Below are positions 1 through 49,410 of a DNA stretch of 64,000 bases, one piece after another. The position numbers and the translations under genes are program-made. The notes under the pieces were generated by a model. That model did not search any database, was not told the DNA's origin, and saw only the letters and a list, made by a program, of their open reading frames with translations. Source of the DNA: Eleginops maclovinus (taxonomy: Eukaryota > Chordata > Actinopteri > Perciformes > Eleginopidae); NCBI RefSeq assembly GCF_036324505.1, contig NC_086368.1:16700378-16764377 (forward strand), read 5' to 3'. The number at the start of each line of letters is the position of its first letter. The first letter of the stretch is position 1.

Positions 1-1
1 T

Positions 2-124
2 CCAATCCTGCTGCACGATCACAACGAGTTCCTGAATGAGAAAGTCTTCCTGAAAGGCATCAGCGTGTTCGAGAAGCTCATCTCAGCTCTTGCCAGTGTT
101 CCTGCCTTCCCTGATGAGGCTTAG
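2..124 (+). CDS. acy1: Aminoacylase-1, C-terminal end (partial)
   Basis: Reading from base 2 gives 40 residues and a TAG stop. The peptide starts PILLHDHNEFLNE and ends ASVPAFPDEA. This resembles the C-terminus of vertebrate aminoacylase-1, which I remember as having a VLLHDHDE...ALASVPA pattern. Aminoacylase-1 is a cytosolic zinc enzyme of the M20 family that removes the acyl group from N-acetyl amino acids. Only the last exon, or part of it, lies in the window, so the catalytic zinc residues are not visible. The gene runs in the same direction as cacna2d2, whose start codon is about 4.2 kb downstream. The identification rests on about 40 residues. It is supported by the LHDH block and the matching end point; another M20 paralogue is possible but less likely. 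Confidence 0.8.
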   Translation, partial: PILLHDHNEFLNEKVFLKGISVFEKLISALASVPAFPDEA

Positions 125-546
125 ACAAGTCTTCATTTTAATCCTGTCTAGAAACGTATTTCACTAAGGATAATAATATTTAACTTGAAACTTGAACGTT
201 TTGAAGAGATTACCAAAGAATAGTAAAACGTATCATTTAGCCAAACTGAGCACTTAGCCTTTGGTACTTGATTTTTTTTATTTACGATTCTCAGGATATA
301 GGTAAGGTTTGCATTTTTCTTTTGCCAACTTACTTGCCTGTGTGTACACGGTCTTAAAGATGTATCACCCCTTGTGAAAGCAATGTTCTCCATTACTATG
401 GAGAAATGAACTAACTTAAATGTGAAGACGACTTTGATTTTCACTTTGATCAAACGTCATTTAATTGCCACTTTTCTCATCAAGCCTGATTTTAAAACTA
501 TTATTCCACAGATATAACTTTATTTAATAAATTGAAATTGAATAAA
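125..546 (+). terminator. acy1: acy1 3' UTR with two polyadenylation signals
   Basis: AT-rich sequence follows the acy1 stop. Two AATAAA hexamers occur close together at 526-531 and 541-546, the first consensus signals after the stop. A T-rich stretch follows. Cleavage probably falls around 555-570. No other coding signal is present here. Confidence 0.6.
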
Positions 547-569
547 TATATTTGTTCATTACTCTCATG

Positions 570-3500
570 CTCGTATTTTCTTCTACATATGTTTGAGATC
601 CGTATCTGACGCCACGCTGACGTGCACATTTATAACATCGATAAATAAGTACTGTAAATGCAGGACTAGAGCTTTGTTATTGAGGAAGATTTCTGACTGC
701 ATTTGACAAAGGCATTTTACCTTCAAACAACCAAGTCTGTTTCAAGGACAGACAATAACATTTATAATTACTACATCAGAAAATGAACATAGTTATTGTT
801 ATACTTACAGCTGTTAAGCAAGCAGCTTCTCGAAGAAGGATGGGAATAAGCGCAGGGTAGAGTGCGTGCATGTAGACAGCCAGTCCGTCCAATCACTTCA
901 TTTAAATCAAACGATTTGACCAACCTATTACAGTCCAACAGCCACAGACATATTTTGTTTGTTTTTTTGTCAGTGATTTCTGTTGTAGAGTATTTTAACA
1001 ACTCTTAACAATGCATTATTCTGAAGTACATTACCCACCCTACTTTTTAATGCAGTCAAATATTTAATATAAGGTAGAATGTTATGTTTCACGGTGCTCT
1101 GATAGAGATACCCAAGAGACTCTATTTTAGAAGCTATGAGAACAAGACAGATTAACGTTGCCATACCATCACTGCATAGCCGGTCAAGCTTAACCAATTT
1201 ATTCAGAAAATCCTCTTAACAAGAAAAGTTATTTGCATTTATTCAATACAACTTGCTTTCAACTATGCAGATAAAATGGCGATTTTTTGTTAATAAGGAT
1301 GTTATGTTATGAAGGTACAATAAGGGAAATTAAAAATGTGTTTTCATGTGTAATGCTGTTTACATGAGGCAAAGGTCAGTCTCATCTACAGTTCAGCTCC
1401 TGTTGGAGTTGTCGTCCAATTAACAGTGTATGGCTCTCCAAGGGGGACTGGCAGGAAGACTGTGCAGTCAGTAATTAGTCTTCTCTCTCCCCAGGACGTG
1501 ACAGCAGTATTAGCACATTGGGCCGTCAGGGAGACGACTAAAAGCTGAACCCACATCCTTCCTCCCAGAGGGGGCAGGAATAGGTGCACTCATCCTGTCG
1601 GGTGAGCTGCCGAGCATCTCAATGCCTGGCTGCGGAAAAACAAAGAAGCTGTTTAACAGTTCCACATCTCCCTATTTTAAAGGGCTTTTCAAGAATTTGG
1701 TACAGCAGCATCATATTGAATGTTAAACGTTGTTTGTGGTTTCAGTCAAAAGTAATGCATATTTCTCAGGATATAAAAAAATCCTTGACATTTGCTTCCT
1801 CTTCCTCTCTTTCCCGCGGTCAGAGGTCAGGATCAGATTCAATAACAGCGGCTCTGAGGCGAGGTGGCTGAGGATCAGATCCCGGTCAAGGGGCAGGGAG
1901 CTTAACCACATGGAGAGATTTACCAGACTCCGGCTTTCGTTCTCATACAGCCTCCTGTGCTCTTATTATCATCAATATTAAATGGCTCCAACCTCTGCTG
2001 TATGGAAATGTGAAGGGAGTGAACCATTGCGGGGGGAGGTAAATTACATTTTTTGGCACTACTGTGAAATAAAACACATCACCATATATTTTTTTGTCCT
2101 TACAGCAGCTTTATTTTACATTTTCAACATCACAGTGTGGAGTCTCAGCTCTCTGGTTTTCTTGCTTCTGGGCAGAGCTGTTCATATTCACAGATGCTGC
2201 AGTGTATGAGGGAACATGCATTCTGTAAACATTCCAGCTGAATGGCATTTCTCTCTGCTGTGCTCTCCTGCTGCGCAGCTAAAATATTCTCCCTTAAGTG
2301 GAAATTAATTAATTGCAGTCTGTCAGAGATTGCAGTTACACTACACGGTATGTTACACTATCATTTTAGTTTCTTTTAGCACATAACCTGAAAGTCTACT
2401 GAAAGAAAATAAGCACAAAAAAGAACATTGTATGTGTTTCTACACATAAAATGAGAAATCCTGCTGTATTTGTCACAGCGTATCAATGTTTTTAATTGAC
2501 TTATCTCTATGCTCTGTTTGTGCTTTTCCTAGACAGAAAGTTCATTTTGTGCAGCTTTCAGAGTCCCTGCATTAATATTCATTAGCTGTAGAGTAGAGTA
2601 GAGTGATATTATGGTAAATAGGCAAAATATTCAACTGAATGTTGTCGGCCTCTTTCATCACTGTTGCAATTGTTTGATTTTGCGCTGACATTTGACGTAA
2701 ACAGGATGGACACCAGAGAAATACCCAGACATGTCTTATAAGAATATACATTATAACAACAGACTTAACATTAGCACCACCATTGTTCCATTTAGGTGTA
2801 CAGCCAACCTGTTTAACAACAGTTCAGAGGCACTTCCAGCACTAAATATAATGCAGGCTTTATTTTAGCTATAATTTATTAGAAGTGAGAAAGAGTAAAA
2901 TAACAAATATTGGTATTATTAATATGACAATTTATACATTTAATATTTGTATATAATTACATATCTGTTTTTGTAAATATTTTACATAAGCATTTGACTT
3001 TTCTATTTATTTATCTCCATACATTTTTAACTCTCTTTGAATTATGTAACAGAATATATTATGTATTCATATGTTAAAATGCAAAAAGGTTGTTGTGTGC
3101 ACATCCCATTCTATATTTAGGCCAGAGGCAAGCTAACATATTCCTCTGCACACTCCCAGAGCCACACACTGGAAAAAAGAAAGTCATATTTACTTATACT
3201 TTTTACCTTATATAGCCACAATTTTGACATCAGGGTGCATGGAGGAATAACCTGTTACGTTATCACATTTTCTAGAAACCTGTTTCATCCTAGCTCCCAT
3301 TTAAAACAATGCAAATAGCAGACTATATACTGTATAGCAGCTTCACAGCAGATGCTTTGACATGTCATTGTAGCAGAAGCTCAAATGAAACATTAACGAT
3401 GTTTGCATTCAGTTTTAGATGTCCCATGGACACGATGTAATGCATACTGCCTTTCTGGCTTAGGCCTACTAATACACTTAAAAAGAGAAGAGGCATCAAT

Positions 3501-3980
3501 AATGTTATAAGTTACACTTGTGTTTTTCCAGCTATGCCAAGTCAAAATCTCTGTTGTAAAAAAAAGGCAAATAAAATGTCCTAAATCCATACTTATTATA
3601 TATACTTTATTCTTACCCTGTTACTGTGATCTTTTGTAATCAGTAACAACCTACAGGTTATGAGTCAAATTCAATGGCCAAAACCAGATGACTTGACTGG
3701 ACATATGACACCTGGGCCCTGTGTGAAGCCTTGAGGGGAAACAACAGTTAAACACTTTCTTCATTATGTGGCATTCAGGGACATTTAACTGTTGCATCCT
3801 ACATGCCAAACCTACTCCTTCAAGTCGGTCAGTCTTACTTTTACACTTATTTGGCATTAGAACCCCGTTTTATGTATTTGTTTAACCTTCAATTCAGTTA
3901 CAGAACCCCAAACCGAAGAACAGCGTTGAGTATTGAATAAAACTAAATTTATGCCGACGACAAATCACACGTGGCCCTGC
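570..3980. other. Intergenic stretch between acy1 and cacna2d2
   Basis: AT-rich sequence without a recognisable gene. The open frames here are short and lack flanking splice signals or family resemblance. No tRNA, rRNA or clear transposon was seen. It may hold regulatory sequence for cacna2d2, but nothing specific can be supported by eye. Confidence 0.5.
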
Positions 3981-3984
3981 AGAG

Positions 3985-4362
3985 ATAAATAAAGCCTAAA
4001 CCAGATTCTTCTTCTGCTCCTCTGTTGCCTGGTGAGCGTGAACGCGCATTGACGCGCTGCTGCTGATGAGAGAGGGAGCTGTCGTGCTCGCGCCGGCCTG
4101 TGTGTTGGTGTTGGTGGTGTTGGTGGTGGTGTATATGTGGGAGCAGGAGGAGAGACTCTGCAGTGTCTTGGCAGCTGCGTTAGTGCATCTCCCACCGACC
4201 GCGATGCCTCCGCGGCCAATGCCTGCCTCCTCCTCCGCGTCCACTTGACAACACACACCGATATGAAGTGAAGCTGAGCCGGACAGACTATCCTGATATC
4301 TATATGCCCCGGAGAGCTTCATTCACGCACAGAAACCCCGTGACGAGAATTGTTAATGGAAA
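3985..4362 (+). promoter_or_regulatory. cacna2d2: cacna2d2 promoter / 5' UTR region
   Basis: Base composition shifts from AT-rich to GC- and CpG-richer sequence just before the cacna2d2 start, as expected for a CpG-type vertebrate neuronal promoter. A CCAAT pentamer lies at 4216-4220 and a TTGGTG-rich run around 4100-4135. No TATA box is obvious. An in-frame TAA at 4354-4356 fixes the coding start at 4363. Another ATG at 4356 opens an overlapping upstream frame. The transcription start cannot be placed from sequence alone. Confidence 0.45.
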
Positions 4363-29276
<24,914 letters not shown>

Positions 29277-29608
29277 CACATGCACACGCTCTAACTTACA
29301 TCTTTCATCTCTCTGGGTTGAGGCCCGGATCTACTGAAGGTCAGATCAAACAGCAACTGCAAAATGATTCTTTTTTGATCTGCAAACGGCACACAGTGCA
29401 TTTGAGCTAAAAAAGAAGTATGTGGGTCAGCTCTTAGTGTTTTTTGCCTTATTGCTTATGCATTTGTTGGTGTTTCAGGGCTTGAGTGCAAAATATAGAA
29501 AGAGAATGTGTTGAGTCTGCATGCTAAAGGACAAGCACGTTTAACATATTTGCGCACAGGTTCAGCCATGTAAGCAAACACCAAAAAGTCAGGGACGGGG
29601 CGAATAAA
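29277..29608 (+). terminator. cacna2d2: cacna2d2 proximal 3' UTR with first AATAAA
   Basis: The first consensus AATAAA after the stop is at 29603-29608. Other hexamers occur further downstream, so longer 3' UTRs are possible. The real cleavage site cannot be chosen from sequence alone. Confidence 0.4.
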
Positions 29609-32600
29609 TTATAACCCAGCAGGAACAAATGTCTGTCTGAATTTAGGTTGGATTGTGGTGGTCAAATTATAAATTGTTGAAAAACAATTGATTTATTTGC
29701 TTTGTGTTAAATACACAGTGGTTGAAAGAAGCATTCAGATCTTAAACTTAAGAGAAGCATTTGAGATTTCACTTATATAAAAGAATAGAACTATTAGCAG
29801 CAGAATTAACTTAAAGTATAAAATAAAATATTTATTTGACAGGATAATGGGTATCATCAGCATGCATTTCAATGTGGTAGCTTTTTAAGATGGTAGCTCA
29901 CCACTTTATATACTGTTGGATAGTTTCATCTTTAACTATCGTTTTAAAAACTTAGTTTTCTATGTAAAGTATTACATATAAAGTACCTACAGTACACTTT
30001 TCAGATAGATTTAGTGGAGATTTCCCTTCACAATGCCTGGGGTTTAAAGTAATATAAGGTGCTCTGTGGAGTGTTCTTCCAAACAAACCTGTTTACAATG
30101 TATGTATTTTTGACAAACAAAAATGTTGAATGCACTTCCTGCCATTTAAAAAACCATATTGACTAACTTTTTCAAAAAATGTAACCCCCTTTTTTGTGTC
30201 CATGTTTACTTGCTTGCATCTTTTGTCTTCTCTGCATTTTCTTGCATATTGCAGCATTTCTAGGCGTGTTACTGCCACCTGTGGATCAGTGGAATAACAT
30301 AAAGTCATCTGCGAGACTGTTTATAACATTGCTTTACACGAGAAGAAAAAACTCCACAGGGTACCTTTTAGCAAAATTGGGAATTGAAGGAAAACCAACA
30401 CTGCACCCAAGTGTACCAGAGTAAGTTAAACTTTGGTGAGTTACAATGCTACATATGCCACCACATGCCCTGGGTTTTATACAAGGGAGCTCTGTGATTG
30501 GCCAAACACAGCTGTGAGGACAACTATGTGAGGAGAGTGTTCTGAGTTCGTAGATATGTTTTCTAGCTGTAGGTTTAACAGCATTTGTGTTTTGGGGATG
30601 GCTCATTAGATGAGGCCAACCAGAACAGTTTGTATGGATTCACAATGTCCATAAAAAGGCTGGGGAAAGGCGTTGACACAACTTTACATTGTGCACAGCA
30701 CACATTAAGCTGCATTGCTACTGCATTAATGTAATTAGATGAACAGAATCTGCTGAGCTCGGCTGCTGCTGCTTCTGGCAACGTCTGCTTTATTTTGGTT
30801 TTGTGAAATTCAAAATGAATTATCTGTGCTAGTTTTCATTTGCATGGCCGGTCTTAGTAAATGTATGCACATAATAGAGCTTCCTGCACCTACAGCAGTT
30901 CTTCCATGATAGTAGATCCGGGCCTTAACTAGGAATTCACTTCAGTGTCTTTCAATTCACCTCTGACCTTTGCCACGACAGTCTCAGTACTATACATTGT
31001 TTCATACATGACTCGACACTTTAAATACAACCAGAAGTATTTTCCCCCCCAAAAATGTTTTTCTCAGAGCACACATACTGTATGAGAAAAAGCCATTATG
31101 ATGAAAAAATACCAGTTTCAAACGCAAGAAGATTTGTAACTTTTCATAACACATATCAGTGATGAAACATCAGTTCATAAGCTTCATTGATACTGTTGAT
31201 TCAATGATTGTCAAAGATTGTTATGCTGAACTGCTTCCACCAATACTATCTAAGATCTTGTAGTGCTTCCTCTTGATAAGAATAGTAAAAGGGTGTAAAA
31301 TCAGACAAAAACAGACCAAAATTATGTAAACAGTGATTTTGTTGCAAAAATGTAGTAGTGAGTCCTCCCAGCTACTGCATGGTTTAGTGCAATAATGTTG
31401 TGATAATCTTTATTAAAGCACTAATTATCATGTGAATCATTGCATTTAGATTTTAAGAAATGTACATGCAGTGTTATCTCTGTAGTCTTATAGCACAGAA
31501 CATGCGCAGACGTCAGTATTTGGGGTTTTTAAGCAGCAGTTGTTTGATGGAAGGGAGCTCTTGCTTCATTTTTGTATCTTGTATTGCCACTATTTGTCAA
31601 ACCTGAATTTATGCACTTAAGTATGCTTCTGTATGGGGAATGTAGCTTTCGGTGTTATCAATATGTTATCTGTATGTGATGCTTTTCAAACCCTATGTTG
31701 CGTTTCCCCTTATGTCTCAGTGAAAGTGATGATTTACTGTGGCAAAATATTTTCATTTGTCATGCATACCTCATCATGGGGGTAAAATCTCTTTCAACTT
31801 TTTACGCAATTATAAAGCTGTATGACTTAGTTATTTATTTGCAATGAAATTCTTTCCCAGTACTGCATACATGGGATTATCCCTACTGGGGATACAAAAA
31901 AGATGTATTTACTCTAAAGGCAGGGTTAAAACCTTCTTTGTTCAGGTTAATATTTAAAAATTAGAATACATAAAACATATTTTAGGTCTACAAGAAACCA
32001 TTTACCTTATTATCTATTGCTATGCTAGTTTTTTTCTTAATTGATCAACAGATATTTGCATATTGGATCACAATTGACTATTTGGCATTCCACATATCCT
32101 GCTGGTATTTAAAGCTCAGATTCAAGGCCATCACAAAGAAACCTTCCCCCTTTAAGCAGACTAATGTGACAACTTAGCACACAGTGGTTAAACACTGGCT
32201 CTAGTTGACGGGGGACTTTAATGATATAAATGAATTCTGGTGAAAAAGAATGGACAGTGTTATTTTGTAACAACGTATCACTGTCTTATTTGTGAGGAGC
32301 TCTGCATGATCAAATCCTGAAAACATTTCCTCACAGTGATTAACAAGCCCCTGATGTCTTTTTGTGTTTGGATCATTTGATCTGTTTCAAGAGTTAATGT
32401 GAGATATTTTTTAAAAGCTTTTTTGACAAGATATTTGTAAAATGCCATTTCTTTCAGTCTGCCTGGTGTTCCACCCTGCAGTGCCTTGTGGCACTCATTT
32501 TGGATGGCAGAAACACTTGGCTCTTGTATGTGTGGGCGATCATCCTGCTGGGCCAAACAAAAGACACACTCGAATTTTAAGGGTTGCACAGCTCTAAATG

Positions 32601-34185
32601 GACTTTATGGTGAAGGAACAAAAAAGATGCTCTTCATGAACTTATGAAGCATTTTAAAGGAGCACAGTTGTGAGCACAACAGCAGTGTGTCGAGCAGATT
32701 GCCTCCCCTCCTGCCTTCTTGTGGACAGATGTTAGTCAAAGGGATGAGAACGAGCCTGCTTTCCTTCTGCTACGTGTCGTTTATCTTTACACTGTGGTTC
32801 AGCCTCGAATCAAAGCACAGACACTGTCCATTTTCATAGATTTTCTTTGGCCCATCTGCACACTATATTCTATATTTGAAGCCTGTCAGAAAAATGTACT
32901 TTTTCATTAGGACTGACTGAAACGAGTGAATGTTTATGTACAGAAATACCTACTGTTGTGCATCTCTGCTGTACCCGAGCATGGTGGGAACCCGGAGAAG
33001 CAGATTCAAGCTCAACACTGTTTGAAGACCTCAGCAAAACACTGCTTTCAAAAAAAAGGAACAAAAAAAGCTTTTCTCTGAGACCTGCAGTATTAACTTT
33101 AGGTCGTATTGCATTATTCAAACAACACTGTTGTGAATTAAGGAAAATACATTTTGTTGAACTCTTTATAGCCTACAATATATGAATACTGTTGAGGTCA
33201 GTGTTGTAGTTTGGTTTTGAATTACTGGTATTTATTTGCATGATATTTTTAACAATTTACAGATTTGTGTACATAGTCTGATGGATAATTTACATTCCTG
33301 TCCACATCCGGCTCTCCAATACTGTGGGGAGAAGTGAAGGATGTTTGGATTGATGCAGAGGCCTCAGAGCTCTTTGCTGTGTGTTACCGAATGAAGCTGA
33401 ACATTTGACTTCAGTGAAGCCTACAATAACTGTCAGTGTTTGAAATATAGGTCATTCTCAGAAAGTAAAAGCACAGAGGTTTTAGTTAAGAGCAAAATAC
33501 TGCCTGATTAACTTTTGTCATTTATTGAGGAAAAAAGTGACATAAAACCACTAAGGATAATTTATGCATTTAAAGGCTGTATAACAAACAAGGCAGTGGC
33601 ATGTGTGGGGACAACCCTTAATTACCTAACTTTGTTTATGAAATAGATTCAAGTGTTGCTTATTTAATTCATTTAAATATTATTTGTTTATTTATTTTGG
33701 TATTGTGAATAATACTTGTACTGAACAGGAAGGAATTGAATGTGTTAAAAACGTGCGTGGGCACACCAAGCAGTTTACAAGAAAATTGCAGACAAAATCT
33801 ATATACTGTATGTCCATGTCCTTTATTTACTGAGTATCAAACCATAAGAATGTTAATGTTTTTGCTGTAACTTTGCTTTTCATTTGCTGACGTTGTTGTT
33901 TACTCGGGCCAGTTTCCTCTCTTTGTGCCAGTCTCAAATGCCACCTCATTTTTGTACAGACAATGTGAAGCAGTCAGCAGAAGATAAAGGCTAACTTTGT
34001 AAAGATTTTGTCAGTCACATTACAAAAATGGATATTTAAATGTTTATATCTTTGGTGATTAAATGCTGTTGATATTTTTCACTTCACCTCTGAATCCTTA
34101 TTGTTCTTCTCTGATCTATTCTTTACAGAACATAATAACTCAAAGTGACATGAAATGCATGCATTACATTTTTAGAAATATTTTC

Positions 34186-34620
34186 AATCCAGCATAATAT
34201 AACAGTGACTCCAAAACACTGCATTGATTTGGAGTCATAGGTCAAATGTCATGTCGTGTAAGCTATCATTTTGTTTTTAAACAACAGAACTTCTAATAAA
34301 ATATCCATATAAAATGTTTAAAAAATACAATCATATTGAAAGTGGTGTAATATCACAATGCTGCATTTATTTGGAGGGACTTAGTCCTATGACTATTGAA
34401 GCTATTGAGCAAAAATGACAATTTTCAACAGGAAAAAGTTTAATTTAAAATGAAATGTTTATATAAAATAGAAAAGAAACACTAAAATCCAATAAATTGA
34501 GGTGTGTCCCACTCTTCCAGCATAATATTACAATGATGCATTGATTTGAAGTGACTTGGTCCCATGACATAGAAGCTATTGAAAAAAAAACATGGCTTTT
34601 CAGTAAAAATGTAACAACTA
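34186..34620. repeat. Three imperfect ~160-bp tandem repeat units
   Basis: A shared pattern (AGCATAATAT, then ACAATG, then TGCATTGATTTGGAG, then GACTTAGTCC, then GAAGCTATTGA) recurs three times. The TAATAT landmarks are at about 34195, 34348 and 34523, so units are spaced about 153 and 175 bases. Units are diverged and joined by AT-rich linkers. No coding frame or tRNA-like head is present. Confidence 0.65.
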
Positions 34621-36259
34621 TACATTACTCCATACACACACATGCATACACATTAAATAAACCATCCATAGATAAATGTTGGAGAAATACCATGAAACAA
34701 TAAAATACACAATAAACTCATTAAAAATAGATGTTCAATACCCTTCAGGTATCCATGTTTTGTTTTATTCAGTCCTGTATTGTTCAGTCTGACAGCTGCA
34801 GGCAGGGCTGCTGCTCTAAGCCTGTTTGTTCTGTGTCAGATTGATGCTGCCCCTTAACAGTCTGTCAGTATTGGTATTTTCTTCTCTGCATATATATTGC
34901 ACTACATGCTATAGTATAAAATGATCCATTTTGTAAACATGCACATACTGTATGTCAAACTCCACCACAAAAAGACAAGTTTCCGTGACACATGGCTATA
35001 GGTTTTCTATGAAGTGCCCTGTACTGTGTCAATCCAAAAAAAATTGCGATGGGCAAGCTGTCCTTCCATTATCTAATGCAGAGAGACTGTATTTCAGCTG
35101 TTGAGGATTAAATGAGGTGGCTTGGCATGGACCAGAAAGGAAATACGAGTGTGAAGCAGCCCCTGTGCATTTGCCCATCACGTCAGTCAGTAAAGATATC
35201 AAATGCTAAGCTGAGGTCCTCTGGGGAAAGACGAGAGGTCACTGAATACTTGCACAGACACAAACAGCTCTGGATGAATGTTGCGTTATGTTTTGGCTCC
35301 TCTCATCCAGTAAAGCAGCATGCCTGCATACCATCTGCTTTCAGTGTTATGTTTGGATTAGTCATACTTTCAATCCAGCATGCATTGTGCCTCGATATGT
35401 GGCTTAAAGACAAATTCACCGTCCGATTTAGCCATGATATCAGACCATCAGTGTTTGGCAAAGCAGTAACAATCCTATTGTCCTTTTAATGCCTCTTATA
35501 ACAGGCAGACCTCTGAGGCTGTTCTGTCACAAGCTGAACATCAGAGAGAGTGAAGAGGCTTTCAGGAGAGACCAGGTCTGCAGAGAAACATGACTTCCTT
35601 TTGGGTAAAACTGTTTTATTTACAATTTATCTAAGTGGATATCTTGTCCAACGTTTTAAAATGCAGTCTCTGTGTATAGTCGAGGGGCTTATAAATATGA
35701 TTATGTTTAAGCTTATTTGTTTTAATGTTGAGTAAGGGCTTTTTTATTTTTTAGGATGTGTTTATGATACAATTACTCGTGATACAGTTGTAAAGTGTAG
35801 CAGGACTCAAATCAGGTTCCTTTTATGTTCCTTTTCTACCAACATGAATACAGTAACTTTGCTGTTGAATCATAGGTTAACCTTATAAGAGAAAAAAAGC
35901 AATTGCGTTTACTGTAATATACCATACGTATCTGTGTGTTGTTATTTATCTATAGGATCTAAAAATAAAACATGTAACAGTACAAATGTGTGTCTCCTAT
36001 GTTTGCAGTGCAGCGAGACCTCTGACAATGACATAAAGTTGTGTCTGGTTTCACGGGAGGAAACAGGTGCAGTATGATTAAGAGTGGGAGACAGCTGTCA
36101 TTTTGTCACAAGCAATACATGGTTGCTTTAGTCCCAGAAAATATGTGTAACTTGTTTTTAATATTAGATTTGGATGTATGCCTGTCCTTAACATGTTGTA
36201 CATTTGCCCTCCCTATGTTCCTGTGAGCTATTAGTGCCACTCTAATTCTGATTGTGATG

Positions 36260-36650
36260 TTAAAGGTCTCCTATTATGCTATATTTGAAAAAGATAGTAT
36301 AGGGCAATATCTATACAAAACTTGTCTGTGAAGTGTGTTGCTCAAAATACCAAACAGATCACCCGTTGTAGCCATGCCTCATACCCCTCTATTTCATCCC
36401 TGTTCCTGAAGTGCTGATTCTGTGACTGTCACTTTAAATATGATCTGAGCTGAAGCTGCTCACGCCCCTTTGGAGCGTCATGCTAAACGCTTCAGTAATT
36501 AAACGCCACATTGTGTTCCAAACCACATCAAGCATTATTTCTGAAACACAGATTTTCTCAGTGTTTACCACTAGAACAGTTACATTATATATCTTATATA
36601 TACAACAACTCTACAGTAAGTCCCTCCTGCAGACATCCTGCTGAATACAC
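36260..36650. mobile_element. Truncated relative of the TTAA inverted-repeat element
   Basis: Starts TTAAAGGTCTCCTATTATGC, then shares ACCAAACAGATCA, ACGCCCCTTTGGAG, CCAAACCACATCAAGCATTA and GTGTTTACCACTAGAACAG with the reverse complement of the right half of the element at 24737-25408. Similarity fades after about 36650, and no matching right-hand inverted repeat is seen. It is a partial copy in the opposite orientation. Confidence 0.75.
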
Positions 36651-37572
36651 AGACAGTTGAGGTGAACGACACCATGTTCCATACAGGAGCAGATAATAAT
36701 AAAGATGTCTATTTTAAATTCATTTTCTATTTAAAAAGAATGTAAAATAACAAGAATATCTGACTAAGCTGTAGTTTTCCATCAGGTTAAATAGAGTAAA
36801 GCGCAATGAAGGAAATAGTTTTTTAATTTGGGAATTATTGGATTTATTCAAGAGTTTTCAGTGTATGCCTGGCAGCTCTTGGGCAACAACAAAACTCCAT
36901 GGAGGTATTGCACCCAGCTGAGAAATACTCAAGGGTATTTAACCAAATTAAACATTTTTACTAGTTTTTATACTTTATATGTTAATTAGTGAGCTTAGTT
37001 TGTTGGTGGATTCAGTTATCGTTGACAGAGCCAGACAGGAGTGTCTATGTTCCCCACCTTAGCATCCTCTTAACTTGACACAATAACCAGACTTGTGTGT
37101 GTTGTATGATCTCAGCAATGGTTGTGACTCCACGTTGCATGTAATAGCCAACTGATGTTATTACATAAGACATACAACCTAATTAAGCTGACTGTAGCAG
37201 TGAAGATGTGGATATATGTCACATGTCACACATTAGTATAAGCTTATTATACAAGATGCCAAACTATTTAATTAATGCTTCATTCACTGCAGATGGGATT
37301 GACTTCTGTTTCTGCATTTATCTCCCTGGCAGGTAGTAACTCGATGCTTATAGTGCTGCAGGGATGACATATAGCCAACAGGATGCACTACATTTTGTCT
37401 GCAAAGTATTAACTATATTTTATAATTTATTTAATGATTTTAACCTTTAAATACGCTTAATACTTAGAAATAGGTATATCAAGAACCCCTACATGTATTT
37501 GTTTAATAAGTTGCAGTACTTGTGCTTGTGTTGTGCAAAGAAAAGTGTAACAACAGAGGACTGGCAACAACA

Positions 37573-37578
37573 TTTATT
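37573..37578 (-). terminator. MYH-A polyadenylation signal
   Basis: TTTATT on the plus strand reads AATAAA on the coding strand, about 80 bases past the MYH-A stop at 37656-37658. The spacing is typical for a short sarcomeric myosin 3' UTR. Confidence 0.6.
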
Positions 37579-37655
37579 TTGTATCGATCTACAAGAGCAG
37601 TTCAATGAAAAAGCATATTGTATGATTCTCATTGGTCTCTCAAAGATGTTGCAGA

Positions 37656-48349
<10,694 letters not shown>

Positions 48350-49095
48350 GGTGAGTGTTTACTGCAGGTGGGTAAGAACAAACAGCAGGCATTTCATTCA
48401 GTCTGTATCTCTTGCCATGATGGTACTTCACTAATGACCAAAGCTAATAATGTTGAGATAAATCCTACAATTAAATGGAGAGAAAGACGTAAAGTGGTAT
48501 AACTTTACTTATTTATTAAGAAAAATGTAAAAACAAGTTAAGGTTATAGTTCACATCAACCAAGACTCATCATCCCTGCATAATGTGTCCTTAATTGTTT
48601 ATCTTTGTAGATTCCATGGCTTGTTACATGCACCACTAAATCCAATCACAATGCAATTACACAAATAAAAGAGACAATTTCTTTGCTATTTCAATGCTGC
48701 AGGTATAATTGTTTAAGTCAGATGCAACATTAGCTATGTTAATGTATTTGTTAACACACAAGTTTAACATTTGATGACCATAAAGTCATTCAACAAAATG
48801 TAACTTATCACAAAAATTCTGCTATTGTTCGACGATATGAAACAGCAGTAAAATAAATGAAATACCTTCTTCCCTTCCCAGTAGATGAGGGTCTAATGAG
48901 CGTTCTGAAGAAAAAACATAGAAAGTCTCAATTAATAACTGCACACTGTACACTATAGCCTGGCACAGACACTATTCAGTATTCAGTTTGTGGTGTCTGG
49001 CACTGAGTGGTCATGGCCTGCATTGTTTACTAAGCAGATGCTCCTGCTAATAAAAGACTGTAACACACTCACCTTGGCTGGTCGTGTCTCAGTCC
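48350..49095 (-). other. MYH-A 5' UTR exons 1-2 and 5' end of exon 3
   Basis: The ATG exon is preceded by 12 untranslated bases after a CTGCAG acceptor (48350-48361). A 39-base non-coding exon lies at 48866-48904 between CTTCAG and a GTATTT donor. A first exon ends at 49073 with a GTGAGT donor and probably begins near 49095, about 25-30 bases after the TATA box. Two short non-coding leader exons are standard for vertebrate sarcomeric myosin genes. Confidence 0.7.
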
Positions 49096-49117
49096 TCGAA
49101 GGAGTCCAGCCTCCTTC

Positions 49118-49124
49118 TTATATA
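49118..49124 (-). promoter_or_regulatory. MYH-A TATA box
   Basis: TATATAA on the coding strand, about 25-30 bases upstream of the inferred first exon. Muscle myosin promoters are usually of the TATA type. Confidence 0.75.
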
Positions 49125-49410
49125 GAGAGATCGATGTTCACTCAGCAGAAAGGACTTGCTTTATTTGGTCATGTACTTTTACGTCGTCATGCTTGAGTTT
49201 GCCTCCAATGTAATCTGAGGTATCTTTTGTCACTAAACATAAAAGACCATTCATCACAGATACCTCTGGTGACTTTGACATGAGACTAAAAGGGCAAAAA
49301 TGTGAAAGAGACGTTCAACCAAAGACTATTCCTCAAAATCATTATAATGAAGTGTTGTTGTGATGTTTATTTTTTATAAGGATTTGAATGAGTTTCGTTT
49401 TTGTTTTTTC

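Larger units (their letters stand above)
29609..37550. other. Convergent intergenic region between cacna2d2 and MYH-A
   Basis: About 8 kb without a recognisable gene. It may include a long cacna2d2 3' UTR. It also contains a set of ~160-bp imperfect repeats (34.19-34.62 kb), a possible decayed repeat around 34760-34880 (a CAGTCTGACAGCTGCAGGCA motif) and a transposon remnant at 36260. The open frames here are short and do not match known families. Confidence 0.55.
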
